NCBI GenBank assembly: GCA_024742415.1
Contig: JANSYN010000012.1
Span: 80,494-144,493 of the forward strand
Reading direction: 5' to 3'
DNA: 64,000 nt
From: Gammaproteobacteria bacterium
Lineage (GTDB): Bacteria; Pseudomonadota; Gammaproteobacteria; Pseudomonadales; Halieaceae
The notes below the pieces were generated by a model. The model was given only the letters and a program-made list of their open reading frames with translations. It made no database searches and was not told the DNA's origin. The translations under genes and the position numbers were made by a program. This document shows positions 10,011 through 19,891 of the stretch, piece after piece; the first letter of the stretch is position 1, and each line of letters opens with the position of its first letter.

Positions 10011-10545
10011 TCGACTCGCGAATGTCATCCAGCGCCAGATGCGTCGCTGTCTTGGTAAAACCGGACTCCAGATCAGGGCGCCAGCGCTGCATCAGTATCT
10101 TTAACGTGCTGACATCCAGGTTGCGGTAGTGGAAATACGCTTCCAGCTCTGGCAGGTGCCGCGCCATGAAACGTCGATCCTGACAAATCGTGTTACCGCA
10201 CATCGGTGAAGCGCCCGCAGGCACCCACTGCTGCAGGAACGCTATCGTTTGTGCGCTCGCCAGTGTTTCATCACACTCGCTGGCCTGCACGCGCGCCACC
10301 AGACCGGAGCGGTTGTGATGGGTCGTGTTCCACTCGTCCATGGCCGATAGCACCGCATCGGCCTGGTGAATGGCAATCACCGGGCCTTCCGCCAGCGTGT
10401 TGAGGCTGCTGTCGGTAACTATTGTGGCAATTTCAATGACACGATCGGCGTCCGGATTGAGGCCGGTCATTTCCATGTCAACCCAGATCAGATTGTCCGG
10501 GCTGGACGCCGCTTTTAACGTCTGTGTTGCGCTTGTGCCAGCCAT
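9964..10545 (-). CDS. orn: Oligoribonuclease Orn
   Basis: 3'-to-5' DEDDh exonuclease that degrades 2-5 nt RNAs and pGpG, closing RNA decay and c-di-GMP turnover. The protein starts at ATG 10545 (AGGTGG upstream), giving 193 residues; the ORF track runs 98 codons too far. DEDD motifs are visible: [12 protein letters not shown], the central [11 protein letters not shown], and [11 protein letters not shown]. Its C-terminus [10 protein letters not shown] is typical. It converges on queG with a 47-base overlap. Confidence 0.96.
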   Translation of the reverse strand: MAGTSATQTLKAASSPDNLIWVDMEMTGLNPDADRVIEIATIVTDSSLNTLAEGPVIAIHQADAVLSAMDEWNTTHHNRSGLVARVQASECDETLASAQTIAFLQQWVPAGASPMCGNTICQDRRFMARHLPELEAYFHYRNLDVSTLKILMQRWRPDLESGFTKTATHLALDDIRESISEMRYYRDHFLKLE

Positions 10546-10629
10546 AGCCACCTGCCAATAACCGCCATCGGGCCTCACAGTGTAACAAATTGCCTCGACA
10601 GGCCCAGCAATGCGCCGAATAATGCCGGG

Positions 10630-11655
10630 ATGGGAAAACGTAAACTCAGCCGCCAGCAAGCCTGGCGCGTTGAGAAAATCCAGGCAGAGCGCGCCAGCCG
10701 CGCGGCCAAGCGCGACGCTACCGCCCAGGAACTGCTGCAGGAGGGAGAACTGGGGCCTGAGCGTGAAGGTCTTGTCGTTGCGCACTATGGCACCCAGGTT
10801 GCCGTGGAATGCGATCCGGGCGACAGCGTTCGCTGCCACTTGCGTGCCAACCTGGAGGGCCTGGTGACCGGAGATCGCGTTATCTGGTGCCCGGGTGAAC
10901 CCACCGGTGTGGTGGTGGCGCAGCTCCCGCGCAGCAGTGCGCTATCGCGCCCGGACAGCCAGGGCAACCTGCGTCCCGTTGCCGCAAACATCGACCAGAT
11001 CTTGATCATCATCGCACCCTACCCCCAACCTCACGCCAATCTCATCGATCGTTACCTGGTAGCTGCACACGCGACGGGCATTGAACCGATCATTGTGCTC
11101 AACAAGAGTGATCTTCTGGAGCAGGACGCGGTGCTCAGCAAGCAGATGTCAGAACTACTGGCGATCTATCCCTCGCTGGGCTATCGGGTCATCATGACAT
11201 CCGCAAAAGGCACGGTGTCCTCGATGCTGCTGTCTGCACTTGAAAACAAAACCAGCGTATTTGTCGGCCAATCCGGCGTGGGAAAATCATCGCTTGTCAA
11301 CGCACTGGTGCCCGAGGCTGACATCCGCACGGGCGCACTGTCACAGACCACCCGGAAAGGCACGCACACCACAACAACGGCCAGATTGATTCATCTTGGT
11401 TGTGGCGGAGCATTGATCGATTCCCCGGGAATACGGGAGTTCGGACTGTGGCATCTGTCGCGCGAGGAAGTCGAGGCCGGCTTCAGCGAACTCCGCGCCC
11501 TTCTGGGAAGCTGCAAATTCCGCGATTGCCGGCATCAACAGGAACCCGGTTGCGCGGTGCTGGCAGCAGTCGAAGCAGGCGGTATCGCGGTTCAACGGTT
11601 GGACAGCTATCGCCACATTGTTGCCGGCTTTGAAGGCGAAGAAACGCCCGGCTAA
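10630..11655 (+). CDS. rsgA: Ribosome small-subunit GTPase RsgA
   Basis: Circularly permuted GTPase that checks late 30S assembly. The 341 residues hold a basic N-terminus ([18 protein letters not shown]), an OB fold (about 45-110), the permuted G domain (NKSDLLE first, then P-loop [14 protein letters not shown], then [10 protein letters not shown]) and the C-terminal zinc knuckle with [14 protein letters not shown]. Length is normal. The start is divergent from orn across an 84-base gap; psd converges from the right. Confidence 0.96.
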   Translation: MGKRKLSRQQAWRVEKIQAERASRAAKRDATAQELLQEGELGPEREGLVVAHYGTQVAVECDPGDSVRCHLRANLEGLVTGDRVIWCPGEPTGVVVAQLPRSSALSRPDSQGNLRPVAANIDQILIIIAPYPQPHANLIDRYLVAAHATGIEPIIVLNKSDLLEQDAVLSKQMSELLAIYPSLGYRVIMTSAKGTVSSMLLSALENKTSVFVGQSGVGKSSLVNALVPEADIRTGALSQTTRKGTHTTTTARLIHLGCGGALIDSPGIREFGLWHLSREEVEAGFSELRALLGSCKFRDCRHQQEPGCAVLAAVEAGGIAVQRLDSYRHIVAGFEGEETPG

Positions 11656-11721
11656 GCGTTTGCCGCGACCGACAGTGTCAGGGCCACTACGGCCGTGGCT
11701 CGCAAGATACCCGCCTGGAAA

Positions 11722-12582
11722 CTAGGCAGACGATGGCAGGAAATCCGCCAGGCCCTCGCCCATGCGCGTGGGCATTCCGGCACCGTAGCGCGCCTTCCAG
11801 GCAGCCACGCCCCTGGGGAATAGCAAAATAACGGTAGACCCGAGGTAGAATCGGCCCATCTCAGCCCCTTTATCCAGGGTTACGCTCGCCGGTAACTGCT
11901 GGTAATCGAGTGTCGATGGGATACGTGGCGGCGGCGCTACAGGCCCGCTCCAGACTGTCTCAATGCCGGCGACGATCATGGCACCCACCAGGACCATTGC
12001 CATAGGCCCGTGCTCGGTATCGAAGTGACACACCAGGCGCTCGTTGCGCGCAAACAGGCGATCGACGTTGTCTGCCGTCACCGCGTTGACGGAGAACAAC
12101 TTGCCCGGAACGTACGTCGTTGCAGCCAAAGTGCCGGTCACCGGCATATGCACTCGGTGGTAATCACGCGGCGAGAGATAGATCGTGGCAAACTCACCAC
12201 CGGCAAACAGGGCTGCACGCGCACTGTCGCCTCCCAGCAAGTCCTCCAGCGCAAAATACTTGCCCTTGGCCTGCAACAGCAAGCTGTTTGAAATGGAACC
12301 CATCTGGCTGATAACCCCGTCCGCGGGGCAGAGTACGTCAGCGTCTGCCAGCGGTCGTGCATCGGGCTTTAAACACCGGGTAAAAAAGGCATTGAAATGC
12401 GCATAGCGCGTGACATCAGGCTCTTCAGCTTCGCTCATATCGACATCAAAGACGCGCACAAACTGCGTCATCACCCAGTCTACCAACCAGCGTGGTGACT
12501 GCGCCTGTGCCAACCAGCCCGTCATCCGGGAGAGCACGTGATGTGGAATAATGTACTGAAACAGGATGAATAATCGGTTCAT
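11722..12582 (-). CDS. psd: Phosphatidylserine decarboxylase proenzyme
   Basis: Makes phosphatidylethanolamine from phosphatidylserine at the inner membrane. It is a pyruvoyl enzyme, self-cleaved at the Ser of the LGST motif, seen here as FYLGSTVILLFPRG near residue 255. HMPVTG carries the conserved active-site His, and the N-terminus LFILFQYIIPHHVLSRM is typical of the bacterial form. 286 residues is normal. rsgA-psd adjacency is as in E. coli; the neighbouring exported protein at 12624 diverges from it with a 41-base gap. Confidence 0.96.
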   Translation of the reverse strand: MNRLFILFQYIIPHHVLSRMTGWLAQAQSPRWLVDWVMTQFVRVFDVDMSEAEEPDVTRYAHFNAFFTRCLKPDARPLADADVLCPADGVISQMGSISNSLLLQAKGKYFALEDLLGGDSARAALFAGGEFATIYLSPRDYHRVHMPVTGTLAATTYVPGKLFSVNAVTADNVDRLFARNERLVCHFDTEHGPMAMVLVGAMIVAGIETVWSGPVAPPPRIPSTLDYQQLPASVTLDKGAEMGRFYLGSTVILLFPRGVAAWKARYGAGMPTRMGEGLADFLPSSA

Positions 12583-12623
12583 ACTCCGTAGTGTAATCTC
12601 CTAATGGATTGCAGGACAGTACA

Positions 12624-13691
12624 ATGAGAACGGCATTAACGGTGCTACTGCTAGCCTTGCCGAGCCTTGCCGCCTACGCGCAGGGCGACGACTCGGCGTC
12701 GCGCGGGGCGAGCGCTGAACAGCACAAGACCGCCCCTGACGGCGAGGAAGAAAGCACCGTAACCTGGGTCGACGATAGCCACGCCTACGCCACCGATCGG
12801 ACACAGGCACTGACCGAGTGGATGGACAGCTTCTTCGGGGATCCCATCTATGAACTTGAAAAACCCGAGTCATTGGTCCGCCTGGAATGGCGCAACACCT
12901 GGGACGAACAGGACGACTACAAGAGCCGATTGCGTCTGCGCGGCAAGGTAAACCTGCCGGCACTGTCCAAACGGCTGGACCTGGTTTTCAGCGGCGAGGA
13001 CGGGGAGACGCTGGCGGATGGCCAGAACGAAAACGATGACAGGGACGGCACCGCCGGTTTCATCTTCAACGTCAACGAACGCGCGCGGTCCCGACTCGAC
13101 CTGACGCTCGGCCTGAAATGGCTCGGGGTGCAGCCGGGCATCCGCTATCGCAACCAGGGGCCGATCGCGCAGGACTGGGGTTACCGTTTCACCCAGCGCC
13201 TGGAATGGGAAAATGATGAGGGATTCTACACCACGGGCCAGTTCAACCTGGACCATGCCCTGAGCGACGACCAACTCCTGCGCTGGAGCAGCCGGGTGAT
13301 CTATGGCGAGGAAACGCTCGGCGCGGAATGGACTACGGGACTTTCAATGCGACAGAAGTTTGAGACCCCCTATAGTCACGACCCTTTTGTCATCAGTTAT
13401 TTTACCAATGCCAATGGCGTAACAGACGCCTCCCGCCTGGAAAACGTCAGTTTTGGTATGCTGTTTCGCCGCCAGTTATTCAGGCCTTACTTCTTCGCAG
13501 AATTGGAACCCTCCTATAACTTTCGCAAGCGTGAGGAAGACACTAACCGCAGCGGCGTCTGGAACATCGTCCTGCGCTTTGAAATCCTCTTCGAAAGGCA
13601 GCGACGGATAGTACGCGACGGCGAAGATGGCAGCAGCGCACAACCCGTACCCAGCAGCGACGCCTTTGACAACAGCACCGACCAGCAATAG
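12624..13691 (+). CDS. Exported protein of unknown function, outer-membrane beta-barrel character
   Basis: I do not recognise a named family. The ATG at 12624 is chosen over the track's upstream TTG because it starts a clean signal peptide (MRTALTVLLLALPSLAAYAQ) and has AGGAC upstream. The mature part (about 335 residues) shows many alternating aromatic/charged strands ending in polar turns, such as YKSRLRLRGKVNL, SRLDLTLGLKWLG and GVWNIVLRFEILFER, typical of outer-membrane barrels. The tail after the last strand is acidic and Ser/Asp-rich. It is divergent from psd, with only 41 bases between the two starts. Barrel character is inference. Confidence 0.7.
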   Translation: MRTALTVLLLALPSLAAYAQGDDSASRGASAEQHKTAPDGEEESTVTWVDDSHAYATDRTQALTEWMDSFFGDPIYELEKPESLVRLEWRNTWDEQDDYKSRLRLRGKVNLPALSKRLDLVFSGEDGETLADGQNENDDRDGTAGFIFNVNERARSRLDLTLGLKWLGVQPGIRYRNQGPIAQDWGYRFTQRLEWENDEGFYTTGQFNLDHALSDDQLLRWSSRVIYGEETLGAEWTTGLSMRQKFETPYSHDPFVISYFTNANGVTDASRLENVSFGMLFRRQLFRPYFFAELEPSYNFRKREEDTNRSGVWNIVLRFEILFERQRRIVRDGEDGSSAQPVPSSDAFDNSTDQQ

Positions 13692-13696
13692 CCGCG

Positions 13697-15139
13697 CTAT
13701 AGGTTCTCCTCTGCAAATGCGGCCAAACGCGATCGAACGATGCCGTTCACGTGCATCATGGCCGCATGAGGGTAGCTCTTGCTCTTCTCTACGAGATAGG
13801 TCAAACCCGATGTGAGTGGAGAAATGTATTTGTTGTCAATTTGTGCCAGATTCCCCAATACCACGATCTTGGAGTCGGCCCCCACGCGGCTGATTATCGA
13901 TTTAAGCTGAAACTGCGTCAGGCCCTGAGCCTCGTCGATCACAATGTAAGCATTGTTAAACGAGCGTCCGCGCATGAAGTTGAGCGATTTGAACTGAATG
14001 TTCGCCCGCTCTTTCACATACTCAATACTGCCGCGACAAGACTCGTCGGTGCCGTGGAGTATCTCCAGGTTGTCGTCGAATGCAGCCAACCACGGGGCCA
14101 TTTTCTCTTCCTCGGTTCCGGGCAGGAAACCGATTTCCTCTGCGATGGGCGGCGTTGAACGCGCAACGATCAGCTTGCTGTACTTGCCCAGTTCCAGAAT
14201 CGCATGCAGGCCGTAGGCCAGCGCCAACAACGTTTTGCCCGAGCCTGCGGGGCCTGTTAGCACCGTCAGGTCAACCGAATCATCCTCCAGGAGCGACATG
14301 GCCATGGCCTGCTCGAGATTGCGCGGCACCAGGCCCCAGAAGCGCCGGTTCATCAGGCTGTCACGGCTGTCACAACGCAGGTAAACAAAGTCACGATCAA
14401 GGCGTTTCACGAACGCCATAAACGCCTGATCGTCATACACGAACATATTCGGGTAGGCCTGGGGCAGCGAGCCACGCGGAATACGGTGCAGCGTGCAGTC
14501 GCCCTCACGCAGGGTGTCCACTTCGCTGATGGTGGACCAGAAATCACCGGCAATATGCTCGTAGCCCGTGGACAAAAGATCGATGTCGTCCAGCACTCTG
14601 TCACGCCGATAATCTTCCACATGCATCAGACCTGAGCCCTTGGCCTTGATCCGCATATTGATATCCTTTGTCACCAGGCAAACAAACTCGTCCGGGCTTT
14701 CAGCCTGCAGGCGCAATGCCACGTTAATAATGCGGTTGTCGTTTGCCTGGTCCTGGGTGCCATCCAGATAGGGAATTTTCGCATCCTCAGCAAGGCATTG
14801 GTCAGGGTAGATAGCCAGTGTGCCAGGGCCCAGCGTATCCAGCGCGGTGGCAGGAATCGGCACACCCTGCTGTATGGCCTGTGGCGATGCGCTGTCTACC
14901 ACCTTATCAATCATTTGAATCGCGATACGTGCTTCACGACTGACCGTTTTGTCACGTCTGTCCTTGATGTGATCCAGCTCTTCAAGAACAGTCATGGGAA
15001 TCACAATGTGGTGATGCTTGAAAGCATTGACTGCAGTGGGGTCATGCAGCAGAACGTTCGTATCCAGAACGTAAGTCTTGGTGACAACGGGTTTGAGTTG
15101 GGTCGGTTTTTCTACGCGCAGGCTGGAACCTGAGTCCAT
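13697..15139 (-). CDS. PIN-domain / PhoH-family ATPase (YlaK type)
   Basis: A fusion of a PIN-type ribonuclease domain (about 20-160: KTYVLDTNVLLHDP with the first acidic residue, then DHIKDRRDKTVSREAR) and a PhoH AAA-like ATPase (about 255-475: TGPAGSGKTLLALAYG Walker A, YIVIDEAQ Walker B). Members are thought to act as RNA helicase/RNases of toxin-like ancestry; the exact substrate here is unknown. 480 residues fits the family. ATG at 15139 has GAGGAAGA upstream. It converges with the 12624 gene across five bases. Confidence 0.92.
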   Translation of the reverse strand: MDSGSSLRVEKPTQLKPVVTKTYVLDTNVLLHDPTAVNAFKHHHIVIPMTVLEELDHIKDRRDKTVSREARIAIQMIDKVVDSASPQAIQQGVPIPATALDTLGPGTLAIYPDQCLAEDAKIPYLDGTQDQANDNRIINVALRLQAESPDEFVCLVTKDINMRIKAKGSGLMHVEDYRRDRVLDDIDLLSTGYEHIAGDFWSTISEVDTLREGDCTLHRIPRGSLPQAYPNMFVYDDQAFMAFVKRLDRDFVYLRCDSRDSLMNRRFWGLVPRNLEQAMAMSLLEDDSVDLTVLTGPAGSGKTLLALAYGLHAILELGKYSKLIVARSTPPIAEEIGFLPGTEEEKMAPWLAAFDDNLEILHGTDESCRGSIEYVKERANIQFKSLNFMRGRSFNNAYIVIDEAQGLTQFQLKSIISRVGADSKIVVLGNLAQIDNKYISPLTSGLTYLVEKSKSYPHAAMMHVNGIVRSRLAAFAEENL

Positions 15140-15353
15140 ACGGTCTTCCTCGTGGGTGGGTAAGCGGTTAGTTGGACAACAACGCCGTGGCGCAGATTAT
15201 CGAATGCCAGGTGCCGAGCGAACCGGCGCACTGGGCCGCGATACATTCGCAGTGATGACGACAAGCATACAGCGCAGGGGTTGGATACAGCGGAAAATAA
15301 GACAGTCGGGACGCCTGATGTTGCCTGGCCATATTGCCCCTGGCGTGTTCCGA

Positions 15354-15461
15354 GGCTTTGTTTGTGGCTTTGTTTGTGGCTTTGTTTGTGGCTTTGTTTG
15401 TGGCTTTGTTTGTGGCTTTGTTTGTGGCTTTGTTTGTGGCGTTGTTTGTGGCTTTGCTTGT
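15354..15461. repeat. 12-bp minisatellite, nine units of GGCTTTGTTTGT
   Basis: Seven perfect head-to-tail copies of GGCTTTGTTTGT are followed by two with one change each (GGCGTTGTTTGT, GGCTTTGCTTGT), 108 bases in all. It lies in the 622-base gap between the divergent PIN-PhoH and RNase II genes. Because 12 is a multiple of 3 and the unit has no stop in any frame, it creates spurious ORFs on both strands (for example HKQS repeats). I take it as non-coding. It could vary in copy number by slippage. Confidence 0.95.
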
Positions 15462-15761
15462 GATCGTCACTATCACACTGTGTACGCCGGTGACGAGGCC
15501 AGCGACCCTCACTGCCCGCTACAGCGGCAGGGGATAGCAGCGACCCATCGCGAGAATCAGCTGAGCACTGATCCTGCGCTGCAAAATATGACAAAGGCAC
15601 GTCCCAACGGCTTTCTCGCCTTGATTATCAGCAGCTATGCAGGGGCCTGTCAATGGACTTGGCGATATTCTCATAAAGCGCTGGCGATTTAGGTTCCCGC
15701 AGACTGACAGCACTGGAAATTTGGGCTACGATGGACGGCTTAATTTTAAGAAAGCCAAGCC
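15462..15761. other. Intergenic region upstream of RNase II
   Basis: About 300 bases between the minisatellite and rnb, which should contain the rnb promoter. No hairpin with a T-run, tRNA or convincing coding frame was found; the ORFs listed here run through the repeat or antisense to phoH. Confidence 0.5.
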
Positions 15762-17798
15762 ATGCTCAACCAAGATTCGCTCTCCCAGTTACAAGGCCTG
15801 AAATCTCAGATGGAGGCGGAAAAGGAGCGCGCCAGTGCGATCGTGAAAGGCACGCAGGCCCGTTACGGTTTTGCGGTACTTGAAGACGGTCGGGAAATTT
15901 TTATCCCTCCCCAGGAAATGCTCAAAGTCTTTCCCGAAGACAAAGTGCAGGTGTGCATACGCCCTGCCAAAGACAACAAAACCATCGCGGACATCGAAAA
16001 ATTACTCGATAGCCCGCTGCAGGATTTTACCGGGAAGTGCGTCAGAAAAGGCAAGGCACTATTTGTGCAGCCTGATCTCGCGCAGATCAGTCGTTGGCTC
16101 TTCATACCACCTCACGCTCGCAATGGTGTGGCTGAGGGCGATTACATACGCTGCGCAGTATTGCGCCACCCCATTCGGGATGGCAAACCCCAGGCCAAGG
16201 TCCTCGGTGTCATTGGCAATGCACAAACACCCGGCGTCGAAAACCAATACTGCATTGCGAAGTACCGGCTTGCCAATCAATGGAGCAGCGCAAGCCTGAA
16301 GGAAGTTGAGCGTATTCTCGAACACTGCAAACCGCTCGAGACAGAGCGCCGCCGGGACCTGTCAGATCTCGAATTCGTGACTATTGACGCCGCCAAGACA
16401 CAAGACATCGATGACGCGCTCTACGCAGAAATCAGCGAGGAGGGCTGGACGCTATTTGTTGCAATTGCCGACCCAACGGCCTTCATCGGCGCCGAAAGCG
16501 TCTTGCAGCGCGAAGTCGCCGCTCGCGGCACCTCCATCTATTTTCATGGCGACATCCTGCCGATGATGCCCGAACAGCTGTCGCAAGACACCTGTGCGCT
16601 GTCTGAAGGTGATCTTCGCCCGGCGCTGGTCTGCAAGATTTCTGTGAAAGACAACGGCGAAGTTGGGCCGTTTGAGTTTATCGAGGCCACCGTAAGATCC
16701 CGCGCCAAGCTCTCCTACTATGCGGTGGATCGCTACCTCAATGGCCAGTTCGATGAACTCATGAGCCATGCTACGCCGCTGGAGGCGCTGTACCAGGTGT
16801 ATCGCGCTCTGCGCGCTCATCGGGAAGAACACGAGCTGGTCATGGAAGACCGTCGCGAATACCGCTGGGTATTGGGCGACAACAAGCAGATCGAAACCAT
16901 AGAGCCCTATGAAAAATTGCTCTCGCAGAAACTGGTCGAGGAGTGCATGGTAGCGGCCAATCGCTGTGCTGGACGCTTCCTGGCTGAGAACGGAGCCAGC
17001 GGGCCGTTCATCGCCCATCCCGGTTTTCGTCGCGACCGCCTCGACGAGGTCGCAAAATTCTTGCAAATGCATGCGCCCCACCTGGCCGAGTTGGATGCAA
17101 CCACCATTGAGGGCTACCGACAGATTATGCAGGGCCTCGCGCAGGCGAACCACACCCTGCCTTTGCGCAGCATGGCCAACCGTTTACTGACGCGCGCCGA
17201 GCTACAAACGCAACCCTCGGAACATATGGGTATGGCGCTACCGTGCTATACAAACTGCACCTCACCGCTGCGCAAATACGTTGATTTTATAGTGCACCTG
17301 CAGATCAAGTCCGTGCTGCATGAGCAGGCATCCACCTCAAGCAGTGAGGTCAGCATCACGGAGCTGGCGGCACGCATTGCCGACTCCAGGGCGGCCACGA
17401 TGGAGGCCGAGCGCTGGCTGGCCAACAATTACCTGCAGCGTCTGTCCGCGGATGGCAACGCGCAGTTTGCAGCGCGAGTCAGTCATGTCACCAGCAGCGG
17501 CTTCAGCGTCAGGCTGGAAGACACCGGCCTGGATGGCTTTGTTGACCTGCGCCAGGACCCGGAAAAGTTCAGCTACGATAAGTGGACGGGAAGCCTGACC
17601 AGCACGACACGGCGCTTCCAGCTGGATCAGGTGGTGGTCGTACAGTATGCAGGGGCCGACGCCGAGCGCGCCTGGCAGGCGAATTTCACACCTATTGCGG
17701 GCGCCGGCCTGAAGCCCCCCAAAGAGGATCGACAGCGCGACGAACCGCCAGGTAACGATAGCGTTGACAGCAACGCCGAAATCACCGCAAAAACCTAG
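15762..17798 (+). CDS. rnb: Exoribonuclease II (RNB family)
   Basis: Processive 3'-to-5' exoribonuclease acting on single-stranded RNA. The 678 residues hold N-terminal cold-shock-like domains (about 25-175), the RNB catalytic domain (about 205-530) with the acidic cluster TIDAAKTQDIDDALYAE and the RNA-binding TSPLRKYVDFIVHLQ, and a C-terminal S1-like domain (about 570-640). Size and order match RNase II rather than the larger RNase R. It lacks the long basic tail of RNase R. The RBS is weak (AAG). A short hypothetical gene converges on it after six bases. Confidence 0.93.
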   Translation: MLNQDSLSQLQGLKSQMEAEKERASAIVKGTQARYGFAVLEDGREIFIPPQEMLKVFPEDKVQVCIRPAKDNKTIADIEKLLDSPLQDFTGKCVRKGKALFVQPDLAQISRWLFIPPHARNGVAEGDYIRCAVLRHPIRDGKPQAKVLGVIGNAQTPGVENQYCIAKYRLANQWSSASLKEVERILEHCKPLETERRRDLSDLEFVTIDAAKTQDIDDALYAEISEEGWTLFVAIADPTAFIGAESVLQREVAARGTSIYFHGDILPMMPEQLSQDTCALSEGDLRPALVCKISVKDNGEVGPFEFIEATVRSRAKLSYYAVDRYLNGQFDELMSHATPLEALYQVYRALRAHREEHELVMEDRREYRWVLGDNKQIETIEPYEKLLSQKLVEECMVAANRCAGRFLAENGASGPFIAHPGFRRDRLDEVAKFLQMHAPHLAELDATTIEGYRQIMQGLAQANHTLPLRSMANRLLTRAELQTQPSEHMGMALPCYTNCTSPLRKYVDFIVHLQIKSVLHEQASTSSSEVSITELAARIADSRAATMEAERWLANNYLQRLSADGNAQFAARVSHVTSSGFSVRLEDTGLDGFVDLRQDPEKFSYDKWTGSLTSTTRRFQLDQVVVVQYAGADAERAWQANFTPIAGAGLKPPKEDRQRDEPPGNDSVDSNAEITAKT

Positions 17799-17804
17799 GC
17801 AATA

Positions 17805-18146
17805 TCACGCCTGGTGCGGCACCTTACTACGCCCCGCGCCCGACACCCTGCCTTCAGCCGAAGCCGCTACCGTACGCATCGCCGCAGCCACATCCTGTTG
17901 CAGGCATTCCCTTATCCTGGCCACGAGATGGATCATTTCACGCACGCCGAGGCTGCGCAGGTAGTCGCCCATCTGAGCGTGAGAGTCGAGCAAGACATTG
18001 TTGTCAACGTGCCTGAAGGCGGCAATGATGGTTTCTTCGTATGGGTTAAAATCGTCCTCATCACCGAAAATCAGCCGGGTAAACGTATCGACAACGGCCA
18101 TTTCGGTAACATTGCCGGTTTCCGCAAGATTGGATTGGGTTGGCAT
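17805..18146 (-). CDS. Conserved hypothetical protein, 113 residues
   Basis: No family recognised. The protein is soluble, with no signal peptide or membrane helix: an acidic N-terminal part (IFGDEDDFNPYEETIIAAF), then a helical core (LRSLGVREMIHLVARIRECLQQDVAAAMR) and a basic tail. The start has a strong GGAGGT. It lies downstream of asnS on the same strand with a 231-base leader, so it may have its own promoter, and ends six bases from the end of rnb. Confidence 0.75.
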   Translation of the reverse strand: MPTQSNLAETGNVTEMAVVDTFTRLIFGDEDDFNPYEETIIAAFRHVDNNVLLDSHAQMGDYLRSLGVREMIHLVARIRECLQQDVAAAMRTVAASAEGRVSGAGRSKVPHQA

Positions 18147-18377
18147 GCTTGTACCTCCGCCTGGGCTTTTCGCCTCTGTTTTTCTTCGAGTATGGCGTGC
18201 TTAACTGGAAGCGGGAGTACGCCAAGGGGCCTAAACGGGGTATGAAACCGCGCAGTGAGCGCAAGCGGGCGCAAAATTACCCTTTTTGGGTCAGTTAAAA
18301 CCGCGCATCTTTACTCCCTTTAGACGCAGCTCTATAAAGTGCCGAGCGAGCAGTGGCAGGGGCAACAGCCGCCAGCG

Positions 18378-19775
18378 CTAAAAACTGGCGTTGCCCGGGG
18401 TACGTGGAAAAGGAATGGCATCGCGTACGTTCTCCATTCCCGTCACGTAATTGAGCAGGCGCTCAAAGCCCAGCCCAAACCCGGCGTGCGGTACAGTGCC
18501 ATAGCGGCGCAAATCACGATACCACCAGAGCTCGTCCAGCAGGTGCTTGTCCATCCCCGCCTCCAGTACGTCAAGGCGCTCCTCCCGCTGGCTGCCACCG
18601 ATAATCTCGCCAATACCCGGCGCCAGCACGTCCATTGCCGCCACGGTGCGCTCGTCATCATTCAAGCGCATATAGAACGCCTTGATATCCTTGGGATAGT
18701 TCATCACGACGACCGGCCTGCCAACGTGCTTTTCGGTCAGGAAGCGTTCGTGCTCAGAGGCCAGATCAACACCCCACTCCACGGGAAACTCGAAATTCTC
18801 TGCGCTTTGCTGCAGGATGCGGATAGCCTCGGTGTACTCTATGCGTTCAAAGCTGTTGTCGATCACACTGCGCAATCGATCGATAACGGTGTTATCGATG
18901 CGCTGCTGGAAGAACGCCATATCATCCTCGCGCTCATCAAGTACGGTGGCCAAAACCGACTGCAGAAGATCTTCGGCCAGCGCAGCATCGTCGTCGAGAT
19001 TGGCAAATGCTATTTCGGGCTCCACCATCCAGAATTCGGCGAGGTGTCGGCTGGTATTGGAGTTCTCAGCACGAAAAGTAGGCCCAAAGGTATACACCTT
19101 GCTCATGGCAAGACAGTAGGCTTCCACCTCCAACTGCCCGGACACGGTAAGGAAGGCTTCCGAGCCAAAAAAGTCGCGCCCATAATCAATCACACCTTGT
19201 GTGCCGCGGGGCAAGTTGGCCATATCCAGGGTAGACACACGAAACAACTCGCCGGCACCCTCGCAATCACTTCCGGTAATAATCGGTGTATTGATCCAGT
19301 GAAACTCGCGTTGATAAAAATAATTGTGGATAGCATTGGCCAGGGTAGTACGAACACGCGTGATGGCGCCGAACGTATTGGTGCGGGCACGCAAATGCGC
19401 CTGGGTGCGCAGGTACTCAAAGCTGTGGCGTTTTTTGGCGATGGGATACGACTCAGGATCATCCACCCAGCCGACAACATCCACCTGCCGCGCCTGAATT
19501 TCACAGGCCTGGCCCTTGCCCTGCGACTCTACCAACTCGCCGCAAACCTGCACGGCACAACCGGTGGACAAGTGCAGCACCTCGGATTCGTAATTGCCAA
19601 GATCTGACGGCACCACCGCCTGGATCGCGTCGAAGGCACTGCCATCATGTACCGCCAGAAAAGAGATTCCGGCTTTGGAGTCGCGCTTGCTGCGCAGCCA
19701 GCCACGCACGGTGACTGTTGTGCCGATGGCGACGTCGCCGCGCAATAACGCGGCAACTGAAGACACTGTTTTCAT
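18378..19775 (-). CDS. asnS: Asparaginyl-tRNA synthetase
   Basis: Class IIb aminoacyl-tRNA synthetase that charges tRNA-Asn. The 465 residues hold an N-terminal OB-fold anticodon domain (about 15-110, [20 protein letters not shown]), motif 2 ([21 protein letters not shown]) and motif 3 ([15 protein letters not shown]). The C-terminal [11 protein letters not shown] is typical of bacterial AsnRS. Its presence means this organism charges tRNA-Asn directly rather than only by transamidation. Confidence 0.97.
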   Translation of the reverse strand: MKTVSSVAALLRGDVAIGTTVTVRGWLRSKRDSKAGISFLAVHDGSAFDAIQAVVPSDLGNYESEVLHLSTGCAVQVCGELVESQGKGQACEIQARQVDVVGWVDDPESYPIAKKRHSFEYLRTQAHLRARTNTFGAITRVRTTLANAIHNYFYQREFHWINTPIITGSDCEGAGELFRVSTLDMANLPRGTQGVIDYGRDFFGSEAFLTVSGQLEVEAYCLAMSKVYTFGPTFRAENSNTSRHLAEFWMVEPEIAFANLDDDAALAEDLLQSVLATVLDEREDDMAFFQQRIDNTVIDRLRSVIDNSFERIEYTEAIRILQQSAENFEFPVEWGVDLASEHERFLTEKHVGRPVVVMNYPKDIKAFYMRLNDDERTVAAMDVLAPGIGEIIGGSQREERLDVLEAGMDKHLLDELWWYRDLRRYGTVPHAGFGLGFERLLNYVTGMENVRDAIPFPRTPGNASF

Positions 19776-19891
19776 GGGATTCCGGTGTTTGTGTTACTTG
19801 GGTTAGTAGCCAGAGGCAACGCTGGAGAATAACCAACTCAGCGCTGCCTCGCCAGCCAATCGGGGTGGGGCTCCCCGCTGGCAGGCTCGGT

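Noticed and set aside
15354-15461. CRISPR array
   Set aside because: The copies touch each other without spacers and are only 12 bases long, so this is a minisatellite.
15078-15692. Long ORFs (204, 162 and 114 residues) crossing the minisatellite
   Set aside because: They arise because the 12-bp unit has no stop in any frame. They overlap the start of the PIN-PhoH gene, lack an RBS and have no family-like sequence.
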